14,861 bases of DNA from GCA-2746235 sp049609225 (lineage in GTDB: Bacteria; Planctomycetota; UBA1135), in the NCBI GenBank assembly GCA_049609225.1, contig JBMYYH010000077.1:1-14861 (forward strand), written 5' to 3'. Every line of letters starts with the position of its first letter. The stretch's first letter is position 1. Below, piece by piece: positions 1 to 7,039 of the stretch. The notes below the pieces were generated by a model. It worked only from the letters and a program-made list of their open reading frames with translations, had not been told where the DNA came from and did no database searches. Both the position numbers and the translations under genes were made by a program.

Positions 1-32
1 CCCGGCCCCTTGTCACTGTTTCGACAGGATTC

Positions 33-647
33 CTACTCGACCTTACCGATGATCTGGTCGACGAGCCCAAAATCGACGCTCTCCTGGGCGGAGAGGAAGT
101 TATCGCGGTCGGTGGCCTTCTCCATTTGCTTGACGGTCTTGCCACTGTGGTGCGCCAGGATGCCATTCAAACGCTGCTTGAGATGCAGAATCTCCTTGAC
201 CTGGATTTCCATGTCGCTGGCAGTGCCCTGGGTACCGCCCCAAGGCTGGTGGATCATCACGCGCGAGTTCGGCAGGATGAACCGCTTGTCCTTGGCGCCA
301 CCGGCGAGCAGCACCGCACCCATCGAAGCGCACTGACCGATGCAATACGTAGCGACATCGCAATCGATGTACTGCATGGTGTCGTAGATCGCGAGGCCGG
401 CAGTTACCGAACCGCCCGGCGAGTTGATGTACATCTGAATGTCCTGGTTCTTGTTCTGCTTGGACAAGAACAGGAGTTGGGCCACGATGACGTTGGCGAC
501 CATGTCGTCGACGCCGGTGCCTAGGAAGACGATGCGGTCTTCCAGCAGGCGGCTATAGAGGTCGTAGGTGCGCTCCCCACGGCCGGTCTTCTCGATCACG
601 TAGGGGATGGAGAAGCCCTGTTCGGGCTGGTGCTCGGATGAGGTCAT
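33..647 (-). CDS. clpP: ATP-dependent Clp protease proteolytic subunit ClpP
   Basis: ClpP is the cytoplasmic serine peptidase that forms a double heptameric chamber and degrades substrates fed by a Clp ATPase. The 204-residue product has family length. It carries the oxyanion-side motif SPGGSV (residues 76-81), the nucleophile motif GQCASMGA with Ser108, His133 in MIHQPWGG, and Asp182 in TDRDN, so the full catalytic triad is visible. The ATG at 647 was chosen because it gives the usual short N-terminal propeptide before the SIPYVIE segment. The open frame continues upstream to 902, but that stretch runs antisense through another gene. There is no SD site; a promoter-like -10 box lies six bases upstream. 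tig is on the same strand upstream but is separated by an opposing gene. Any clpX would lie beyond base 1. Identity is near certain. Confidence 0.97.
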   Translation of the reverse strand: MTSSEHQPEQGFSIPYVIEKTGRGERTYDLYSRLLEDRIVFLGTGVDDMVANVIVAQLLFLSKQNKNQDIQMYINSPGGSVTAGLAIYDTMQYIDCDVATYCIGQCASMGAVLLAGGAKDKRFILPNSRVMIHQPWGGTQGTASDMEIQVKEILHLKQRLNGILAHHSGKTVKQMEKATDRDNFLSAQESVDFGLVDQIIGKVE

Positions 648-653
648 GGCGTG

Positions 654-682
654 AAAATAACGTTCCGGGTGTGTGGATTCAA
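654..682 (-). promoter_or_regulatory. candidate clpP promoter, probably giving a leaderless mRNA
   Basis: On the minus strand TTGAAT (682 to 677) is followed, after exactly 17 bases, by TATTTT (659 to 654). Each box matches the sigma-70 consensus at four of six positions. Only six bases separate the -10 box from the clpP ATG, so transcription would be expected to start at or next to the A of the start codon. That fits the absence of an SD site. This was found by eye and is not experimental. Confidence 0.45.
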
Positions 683-774
683 ACTTAGGTCCTGAAAGAC
701 GACTATTTTGTCCATTTAGCTCCGCAACGGAAAGATGCCTGGAGTAAGTTGTGGGTAGCTTCAACCTAAACATC

Positions 775-780
775 AGGAGG
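775..780 (+). promoter_or_regulatory. perfect Shine-Dalgarno site for the PD40 propeller gene
   Basis: AGGAGG lies five bases before the ATG at 786 and fixes that start. It is the strongest ribosome-binding site in the window; most other genes here have none recognisable, which makes this gene stand out. Confidence 0.85.
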
Positions 781-785
781 TTCCC

Positions 786-2396
786 ATGCGAACGTTGATT
801 GTGCTTCTCCCCATCCTTTTCATGGCTCCTGCCGCCATGGCTCAGAAAACTGCAAGAGTGAGCGTCGGTCCTTCCTTTTTGGAGGCAAACGCTGGCAGCC
901 ACAGTCCCTCCTTTTCGGCCGACGGACGCTTTGTCGCCTTCGCAAGCCGGGCTGACAACCTTTTCCCAGGCGATACGAACGGGTTTGAGGATATTTTCTT
1001 GCGCGACAGGAAGACCGGTGAGGTCCTTCTCCTAAGTGCTTCCCTCGTCGGCGCGCTTGGAAATGGCGACAGCTCCGAACCAAGCCTGAGTGCTAATGGT
1101 CGATATATCGCATTCTCGACCCTTTCGAGTTCCTTTGATTCGCGAGATCAAAATGGCTTACGTGACATTTATTTGCACGATCGGAAATGGGGTTGGACGG
1201 CACTGAAATCTCTCGGCCCTGCATCGACATTCGCTGACGCGCCTTGCACTGAGCCAGTAATCTCTGCGGACGGAGATTTTTTGGCCTTCACGACCGCTTC
1301 GACCGCCTTTGATTCTGCGGATACCAATGGCTTCGAAGATGTGTACTTCGTCGAATACACCGTCTTCGGTCCGCAACGGATGAGTCTTTCCACCTCCGGG
1401 GCATTAGCGAATGGCCCAAGCGGGGAGGCTGCCGTTTCGCGTGAAGGGCGCTTTGTGGTGTTTATGAGCCACGCCGACAATTTGGTTCCCGGTGATTTAA
1501 ATCAGGAACCTGATATTTTCCTGCGCGATCGGCAACTGAACACGACCACCCTGATTAGTAGGACTGTCGCGGGAGTACCCGGCAATCAAGCAAGCGGGGC
1601 CCCATTCCTTTCGACCGATGGCGACTGGATTGGCTTCCATAGTGATGCATCCGATCTGGTGCCGGGCGATACCAATCAGCAGCGTGATGTCTTCCTATTT
1701 CATCGACCGACTGAAACGATGACACGAGTCAGTGTGGATTCCTCTGGTGGAGAATCCAATGGAGGATCTAGCAACCCACAAGTCTCTGCAAATGGCCGCT
1801 TTGTCGCGTTTCTATCGCACGCAACCAATTTAGTCGGCAATGATCAGAATGGTCATTTCGATGTTTTTTTGCACGATACGCTTACGGGCCAAACGACACG
1901 CATGAATCGAAACGGTGCAGGGGTGGAGGCTGACCGCCACACCTTTGACCTTGCGATTTCCTCAAATGGCGCGCATGTTGGTTTTAGTAGTGATGCGCGC
2001 AATTTAGTTCCTGGGGATACCAACCAGGTCAGCGACGTATTCGTCCGCACCCATGGACTGATGGAATCCGAGGATTCGGTGGTGTTCATGCACCGATGGA
2101 CCCCCCCGACATCCAGTGAGTTGTATATGCACTGGACTGGAGCCCCTCCTGCGTCCAAGGTTTACCTACTGGCTTCGCGCAGTCTTGGCGGTAGCGTCTT
2201 CCGCGGACAAAATTTTGATCTCGGCGGAACGGTGCGCGTCCATATGGAGCGTTACTCCGATGACCGCGGCAACGGCTTTCCTTATGTCGGCGTTTTTCCA
2301 ACGCGGTTGCTTGGGCAGACGGTGCATATGGAACTGGCCGCCCAAAAGGACGGCCAGTGGTTCGACAGCAATGTCGTGTCGGTGGTGGTTCAGTAG
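786..2396 (+). CDS. secreted seven-bladed PD40/TolB-like beta-propeller protein
   Basis: The 536-residue product begins with a clear Sec signal peptide (hydrophobic residues 4-18, likely cleavage after AMA at 17-19). Seven repeats follow with the pattern SADGRFVAF ... NLVPGDTNG..DIFLRD. The D-x-N-x-x-x-D-[IV]-[FY] motif starts at residues 63, 121, 179, 237, 295, 353 and 411, exactly 58 apart, as expected for a seven-bladed propeller; the acidic motif may bind calcium. After about residue 430 comes a roughly 100-residue all-beta-looking domain that resembles the end of the FG-GAP protein at 7040-8746. Propellers of this type are periplasmic or surface binding proteins; the ligand is unknown. 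The gene opposes tig and clpP and lies between them. Hand counts of four 60-base lines gave 48-50% GC, lower than its neighbours. Family assignment is solid, function is not. Confidence 0.88.
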   Translation: MRTLIVLLPILFMAPAAMAQKTARVSVGPSFLEANAGSHSPSFSADGRFVAFASRADNLFPGDTNGFEDIFLRDRKTGEVLLLSASLVGALGNGDSSEPSLSANGRYIAFSTLSSSFDSRDQNGLRDIYLHDRKWGWTALKSLGPASTFADAPCTEPVISADGDFLAFTTASTAFDSADTNGFEDVYFVEYTVFGPQRMSLSTSGALANGPSGEAAVSREGRFVVFMSHADNLVPGDLNQEPDIFLRDRQLNTTTLISRTVAGVPGNQASGAPFLSTDGDWIGFHSDASDLVPGDTNQQRDVFLFHRPTETMTRVSVDSSGGESNGGSSNPQVSANGRFVAFLSHATNLVGNDQNGHFDVFLHDTLTGQTTRMNRNGAGVEADRHTFDLAISSNGAHVGFSSDARNLVPGDTNQVSDVFVRTHGLMESEDSVVFMHRWTPPTSSELYMHWTGAPPASKVYLLASRSLGGSVFRGQNFDLGGTVRVHMERYSDDRGNGFPYVGVFPTRLLGQTVHMELAAQKDGQWFDSNVVSVVVQ

Positions 2397-2414
2397 AGCC
2401 ACCGCAGTTAGAGC

Positions 2415-3752
2415 CTAAGACTCCAGCGGCGCCACAGCCTTCTCGCTGCGAGCCTTGGCGACCAGGTCAACCAGCTGCGAACGGACCTTCGATTCGAGGA
2501 TTTCGCCGCGCAGGTTATCGACCATCTTCTGCTCCTTGTAGAACTGCTTGACCAGCTTCACATCCATGCCGCCCTGCTGGGCCGCGATGGAGCGGTAGGC
2601 CATATCCAGGTCCTTGGAGGAGACGCGCACCTTCTCGGTCTGGCCAACCTTGCGCAGGATGAACCAGTGCTTGAGACGCTTCTCGGCATCCTGGAGGGCG
2701 GTATCCGCGTGCTTGGCGGCTTCCTCTTCGGCCTGCTCCTCGGAGGCGCCTTGTTGCATCATGCGCTCCTTGTTTGACTTGGTGGTCGCTTCCGCTTCCT
2801 GTTCGATCATGCGCTGCGACAGCTCGAAAGGATGTTTCCCGCTGACGGCCTCAAGGATCTCGTGTGCCTGACGCTCACGCTCACGCTGCTCGTTCTCCAT
2901 CTTGATGCGCGCTTCAAGACGCTCATCCAGGATCTCTTCCGACTCGAGGCCGAAGTCTTCGGCGAGCTCCGCCTTCGAAGCGGGGCGCGGCTGCACCACC
3001 TGCTTGACGACGATCTTGGCCGAACCTTTCTTGCCGACCCACTCCTCCTTGGAGAAGCCTTCATTGAACTCGACTTCCAGTTCAAACTCGCTGCCGGCCT
3101 TGGTGCCGCGTAGCGCTTCATCGTACTTCTCAGGATCCGCACCATAGAGCGGCGAGCCGAGACCGAACTTCAGGTCGTTGGCTTCCGGTCCAGCTTCACC
3201 ATCCAGTTGATAGACCAGATCGATCTCCGCGAGGTGCTCCTCATCCACCGCACCATCTTCGACGGCATCGAAGCGGGTGTTGTTCTGACCGAGTTGCACG
3301 AGAGCCTCGGCGAGCTGCTCTTCGCTCGGCTCGGTCTCGGCAGGCTCGACATCGATCTCGTTCCAGGCAGGAAGTTCCACCTGTGGCATGGTCTCTACTT
3401 CGAACTCGAACTGGAGTTCCTTGCCGTCTTCGACGGGGAACTGCTCTGGATCGAAGTCGAGCATCCGCAGGACCTCGTTGCGCAGACCAACCACAGCGAG
3501 TGCATCGCCGGAGGTGTGTTCGAACAAGTGCTCGACCGCGTGCTCCTGAATGCCATCGCCCATCATTTGGCGTAGCACGGAGGCAGGTGCCTTACCCGGA
3601 CGGAAGCCCGGAATCTTCAGGCCGCGCGAAGCGGACTTATAGGCGTGGTCGAACTCCTCGGTGACGCGCTCGGCGGGCACCGTGACGGAGATCTTGTAGT
3701 GGCAAGGACCGAGTTCGGTCTTTTCAGCTTCGATGGGGAGAGACTTCGGCAC
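2415..3752 (-). CDS. tig: trigger factor, ribosome-associated chaperone
   Basis: Trigger factor binds the ribosome exit tunnel and shields nascent chains. The 445-residue product is close to the family length (E. coli 432). It has the ribosome-docking motif GFRPGKAP at residues 49-56, a middle region about 165-255 where the FKBP-type PPIase domain belongs, and a long charged helical C-terminal part rich in Glu, Lys and Arg (about 255-440). The start is GTG at 3752; the next in-frame ATG would remove the ribosome-binding domain. No SD site is visible. It lies 54 bases downstream of the HEAT/TPR gene, with a perfect 18-bp palindrome in the gap. It ends 18 bases from the end of the convergent propeller gene. 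tig is commonly followed by clpP; here the propeller gene separates them. How much PPIase activity remains cannot be judged by eye. Confidence 0.96.
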   Translation of the reverse strand: MPKSLPIEAEKTELGPCHYKISVTVPAERVTEEFDHAYKSASRGLKIPGFRPGKAPASVLRQMMGDGIQEHAVEHLFEHTSGDALAVVGLRNEVLRMLDFDPEQFPVEDGKELQFEFEVETMPQVELPAWNEIDVEPAETEPSEEQLAEALVQLGQNNTRFDAVEDGAVDEEHLAEIDLVYQLDGEAGPEANDLKFGLGSPLYGADPEKYDEALRGTKAGSEFELEVEFNEGFSKEEWVGKKGSAKIVVKQVVQPRPASKAELAEDFGLESEEILDERLEARIKMENEQRERERQAHEILEAVSGKHPFELSQRMIEQEAEATTKSNKERMMQQGASEEQAEEEAAKHADTALQDAEKRLKHWFILRKVGQTEKVRVSSKDLDMAYRSIAAQQGGMDVKLVKQFYKEQKMVDNLRGEILESKVRSQLVDLVAKARSEKAVAPLES

Positions 3753-3761
3753 GTTTCTTAG

Positions 3762-3779
3762 GGGAGCGACGTCGCTCCC
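3762..3779. repeat. 18-bp perfect palindrome upstream of tig
   Basis: GGGAGCGACGTCGCTCCC is identical to its own reverse complement. It begins ten bases upstream of the tig GTG, in the 54-base gap after the HEAT/TPR gene. As DNA it could be an operator for a dimeric regulator. As RNA it could fold to a 7-bp stem with an ACGT loop. No T-tract follows, so it is a poor intrinsic terminator. It does not resemble the CIRCE heat-shock element. Confidence 0.6.
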
Positions 3780-3806
3780 GGACCGGACATTCTCCCCTCG
3801 CCCGGG

Positions 3807-5087
3807 TCAATCGGCAACCGGGAACAGGCGACTGAACGGAGCTTTCTTCAGATAGGGCTGAAACTCCGGAAGATCCCGATATGGCTCAAGCTGCTTGGTG
3901 GTCAGGCGCGAGGCGATCAGCCACTGGCCAGACTCCTTGGATTTCTTGGCTCCAGCGGCCGCGCGGGCAGCGTAGAGGTAGTCCTGAGGGTCGATCCGAC
4001 GCGCAACGGGGGTGCCTTCGAGGGAATCGAGAGTCTTCTTGTAGTTGCGATAGGCCGACTGAAATTCACCAAGTTCGACCTGCAGTTGGCCGAGCGTGAA
4101 CTGGATGCGCCAATCATCGGGATTGCGCTTGGCGTCGGCCTCGGGGCCAGCCAGGAGATAGTTGGCGCCGGCATTTTCGCCAAGGCGATGCAGCGACCAG
4201 GCCAATTCCAGGCTGAAGGTACTGCGCGAGAGGTCCTTCAACTCACGCACCAGGGTGCGGATGCCACCACGCCAGCGGAACTGAGCGGCGCCGGCTTCAT
4301 AAGCGTGCAAGGATTCCGTCCGCGCGGTCACGGTGAGATTATTGCTGTTGCGATTGAGGATGCGATCGAGCAGGAATTCCTCGGAGTCTTCTTGCGGATG
4401 GCTCCTTAGGTAGGCCACCAACCCAGCTTGGAAGACGCCATGCACCACGCCATAACTGCTGGCGGGAAGTTGAAACTCGGGCGGCAGATCGCGCTCGGCC
4501 AATTCGCCAAGGACCGCGCCCATGGTTTCCAGGTTCATGCCTTGGAACTGCAGATAAGGCAACAGTGCCGGAGTCTGCGCGGCTGGGGCATGCAGCAACA
4601 GCGATTCCAAGGCCGCTTGACGCATTTCGATGCGATCACTCTGCAGGAATTTGCGTGCTGCACCGCGGGTGCGTTGACCCCCTTTAGCGACGACTGAACG
4701 CAGGGCGTCGGCCTGGAGGGCTGGTGGGAGTTGCGGCAGGAGATCCCATAGACGTGCTGCGCCACCGGCGTTTTGGCAACGCGCGAGCAGCAGCAGGAGG
4801 TTGTGCAGACGATCCGCCTGTGGCTTCTCGACCGCTATCTCGGTGCGGATGGCTTGAAGGATGGGTTCCTGCACCTCGGGGGCGAAGGCCAGCAACGGTT
4901 CCATGGTGGCTCGTGCAGGCTGCGCCAAATACGCCTTGCCGTGCTCCGTCCAGGCCTGCTCGGCAGCTTGACGGCGAGCGGCGGTGCGGGTGGCGAGATC
5001 CTCAGTGAGGGATTCCAAGCCTGGACCCTGGCCGTTTTGGGCCGGCAGCAGCAGCGGGACGAGCAGAAGGGCGGAAGCGGTGAACAT
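3807..5087 (-). CDS. secreted HEAT-like/TPR-like repeat protein of unknown function
   Basis: The 426-residue product starts with a short signal peptide (MFTASALLLVPLLLPAQ, cleavage probably near residue 17). It is then almost wholly helical. Residues about 30-200 look like HEAT or armadillo-type helical pairs (for example ALQADALRSVVAKGG and MRQAALESLLLHAP). Residues about 290-395 look like TPR pairs, including the segment around WRIQFTLGQLQVELGEF. Such solenoids act as protein-binding scaffolds; no catalytic motif was seen. The ATG at 5087 is well placed for the signal peptide. The gene shares a 69-base divergent region with mnmG and runs in the same direction as tig, so the two may be co-transcribed. 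Partner and role are unknown. Confidence 0.75.
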   Translation of the reverse strand: MFTASALLLVPLLLPAQNGQGPGLESLTEDLATRTAARRQAAEQAWTEHGKAYLAQPARATMEPLLAFAPEVQEPILQAIRTEIAVEKPQADRLHNLLLLLARCQNAGGAARLWDLLPQLPPALQADALRSVVAKGGQRTRGAARKFLQSDRIEMRQAALESLLLHAPAAQTPALLPYLQFQGMNLETMGAVLGELAERDLPPEFQLPASSYGVVHGVFQAGLVAYLRSHPQEDSEEFLLDRILNRNSNNLTVTARTESLHAYEAGAAQFRWRGGIRTLVRELKDLSRSTFSLELAWSLHRLGENAGANYLLAGPEADAKRNPDDWRIQFTLGQLQVELGEFQSAYRNYKKTLDSLEGTPVARRIDPQDYLYAARAAAGAKKSKESGQWLIASRLTTKQLEPYRDLPEFQPYLKKAPFSRLFPVAD

Positions 5088-5097
5088 CGGCTTGGAC

Positions 5098-5104
5098 TAG
5101 AATA
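5098..5104. promoter_or_regulatory. candidate two-way -10 element between the HEAT/TPR gene and mnmG
   Basis: The stretch TAGAATA reads TAGAAT on the plus strand (toward mnmG) and TATTCT on the minus strand (toward the HEAT/TPR gene). Both are acceptable -10 hexamers. On the minus strand the box ends 11 bases before the ATG, giving a leader of only a few bases. Good -35 boxes were not found on either strand, so this is tentative. Confidence 0.25.
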
Positions 5105-5156
5105 CCGGGCTCGGCAGGTTGCGTCCTGTCCTAAGGAATCACCCTTTTTCTCCGCA

Positions 5157-7007
5157 ATGCACTCCTTCGACGTCCTCGTGATCGGTGGTGGCCATGCTGG
5201 CCTCGAAGCCGCCGGCGTGGTTGCCCGTTTGGGGCTGCGCATTGGATTGATCAGTTTGGAAGCCGATGCGGTGGGGCGGATGTCCTGCAATCCGGCTATC
5301 GGCGGGATTGGCAAGGGCCAATTGACGCGCGAGATCGATGCGCTGGGTGGATGGATGGGGCAGATCACCGACCGCGCCGGCATTCAGTTCCGCGTGCTCA
5401 ATACTTCCAAAGGCCGGGCGGTGCAGTCGCCGCGCGCGCAGTGCGATCGCGAAGGTTATGAGAAGGTGGCGCAAGAATTCGTGGCCGGCCAAGCCAATCT
5501 GCAGGTCATCGAAGGCGAGGCGGTGGACTTCCTATGGAATGATTCCGTGTTGCGCGGTGTGCTTCTGGCCGACGGCCAAGAGCTCCATGCCAAGGCAGTG
5601 ATCCTGACCACGGGTACTTTCCTGGAAGGTCTCTTGCATACCGGTTTGGAGAAGACGGAAGGCGGCCGTTTTGGCGAAGCCGGTGCAGCCTCTCTTGGAG
5701 AAGCCTTACGTCGTTTGGACCTGCCGACGGCACGATTGAAGACCGGCACGCCGCCGCGTCTTGCTGCTGATTCGGTGGACTACAGCGTGATGAAGGAACA
5801 GGCGGGGGATGCCGATCCATTGCCCTTCAGTTTCCTTACCGAATCCATCCAGCAACCGCAGATCAGTTGTTGGCAGACCACCACCACGCCGCGCACCCAA
5901 GAGATCGTGCGTGAGAATCTGCACTTGGCGCCGATGTACGCCGGACGCATCGATGGCGTGGGGCCGCGCTATTGCCCATCCTTGGAGGACAAGGTGGTGC
6001 GTTTCGCCGATCGCGAGGCGCACAACGTGTTTTTGGAGCCGGAGGGTTATGACTCCAATCTGCTCTACGCCAACGGCATCTCCACTTCCTTGCCGAAAGA
6101 GATCCAGGAAGAGTTCGTGCACACTTGCGTGGGCATGGAAAATGCGGTGATTGTGCAGCCAGGTTATGCGGTGGAGTACACCCATGTGGCGCCACGTTGC
6201 TTGCACCGAACCTTGGAGCTGCGGGATTGGCCGGGCCTTTATCTTGCTGGACAGATCTGTGGCACTTCCGGTTATGAAGAAGCCGCTGCACAAGGCTTGA
6301 TGGCGGGTTGGAATGCCGCATTGAAGATCCTAGGTCGCGATCCTTTCGTGCTTGGGCGTCATGAGGCTTACATCGGCGTCTTGATCGACGACCTCGTGGT
6401 CAGCGATCCGACCGAACCGTATCGCATGTTCACTTCACGGGCGGAGCATCGTCTGTTGTTGCGTCATGACAATGCGGATCAACGACTCACGCCATTGGCG
6501 ATGCGTTATGGCGGTTGTAGCGACGAACGTGCTGCGCTTTATCATAGCCGCAAGGCGCGCATGGAGCATGCCAAGGGTGTGCTGGCCAAGACCAAGATCC
6601 CAGGCGAGGCACCTTCATCCGGTGGCGCCCGTGCCAACCTGTTGGACTTGCTCCGACGCCCGCAAGGCGGTGGTTATCCCGCCGTGTTGAAGGCGGTGCC
6701 GGAGTTGGAAGAGCTCGGCCTGCACAAGCGCGATTGGGAAACCCTGGAAGCGGATGTGCAGTATGCCGGATATGCCAAGCGTCAGGCTGCGTGGGTGGAA
6801 CGCAGTGCGGAGCGTGAATCCACCGAGGTCCCCGCGGACTTCGATTACCAGACCATTCCAGGTTTGCGCAATGAAGCTCGCATGACGCTCGAGGAAACGC
6901 GTCCGCAAACCCTAGGCAGTGCAGGACGCCTTGCCGGTGTCACGCCTGCCGATGTCGCCTTGGTCGAGATCGCCCTGGCCCGCCAGGCACGCGACGCCAA
7001 GGCTTAA
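5157..7007 (+). CDS. mnmG: tRNA uridine-5-carboxymethylaminomethyl modification enzyme MnmG (GidA)
   Basis: MnmG is the FAD enzyme that, with the GTPase MnmE, modifies U34 of tRNAs reading two-codon boxes. The 616-residue product matches family length. The FAD-binding GGGHAGLEAA is at residues 10-19. The motif MSCNPAIGGIGKGQL (42-56) contains Cys44, and RYCPSLEDKV contains Cys273; these fit the two conserved functional cysteines. RLKTGTPPR (193-201), GYDSNLLYANG (297-307), LAGQICGTSGYEEAAAQG (363-380) and FTSRAEHRLLLRHDNADQRL (425-444) are all family signatures, as is the C-terminal GLRNEARMTLEETRPQTLG. The ATG at 5157 was chosen because it places the FAD motif at the N-terminus; the longer open frame upstream is antisense to the HEAT/TPR gene. 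No SD site is well placed. mnmE is not in this window. Confidence 0.97.
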   Translation: MHSFDVLVIGGGHAGLEAAGVVARLGLRIGLISLEADAVGRMSCNPAIGGIGKGQLTREIDALGGWMGQITDRAGIQFRVLNTSKGRAVQSPRAQCDREGYEKVAQEFVAGQANLQVIEGEAVDFLWNDSVLRGVLLADGQELHAKAVILTTGTFLEGLLHTGLEKTEGGRFGEAGAASLGEALRRLDLPTARLKTGTPPRLAADSVDYSVMKEQAGDADPLPFSFLTESIQQPQISCWQTTTTPRTQEIVRENLHLAPMYAGRIDGVGPRYCPSLEDKVVRFADREAHNVFLEPEGYDSNLLYANGISTSLPKEIQEEFVHTCVGMENAVIVQPGYAVEYTHVAPRCLHRTLELRDWPGLYLAGQICGTSGYEEAAAQGLMAGWNAALKILGRDPFVLGRHEAYIGVLIDDLVVSDPTEPYRMFTSRAEHRLLLRHDNADQRLTPLAMRYGGCSDERAALYHSRKARMEHAKGVLAKTKIPGEAPSSGGARANLLDLLRRPQGGGYPAVLKAVPELEELGLHKRDWETLEADVQYAGYAKRQAAWVERSAERESTEVPADFDYQTIPGLRNEARMTLEETRPQTLGSAGRLAGVTPADVALVEIALARQARDAKA

Positions 7008-7039
7008 ATCCGGACGTCGCGCTGTTCGGGCGGAAACTC

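Noticed and set aside
16..27. CTGT-TTCG-ACAG hairpin downstream of clpP
   Set aside because: The stem is only four pairs with no T-tract, and the surrounding sequence is cut by the window edge.
648..902. In-frame extension of clpP upstream of 647
   Set aside because: It overlaps the signal-peptide end of the PD40 gene on the other strand and is not needed; the ATG at 647 gives normal ClpP length and propeptide.
4773..5156. In-frame N-terminal extension of mnmG by 128 residues
   Set aside because: It lies antisense through the HEAT/TPR gene, resembles no known domain, and would place the FAD motif far from the N-terminus.
5706..6293. Minus-strand frame of 195 codons inside mnmG
   Set aside because: It is antisense to strongly conserved MnmG motifs and has no recognisable domain or start signal.
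7008..7039. Possible bidirectional terminator between mnmG and the FG-GAP gene
   Set aside because: The best pairing (CCGGAC with GTTCGG) is short, has a wobble pair and is not followed by a T-tract on either strand.
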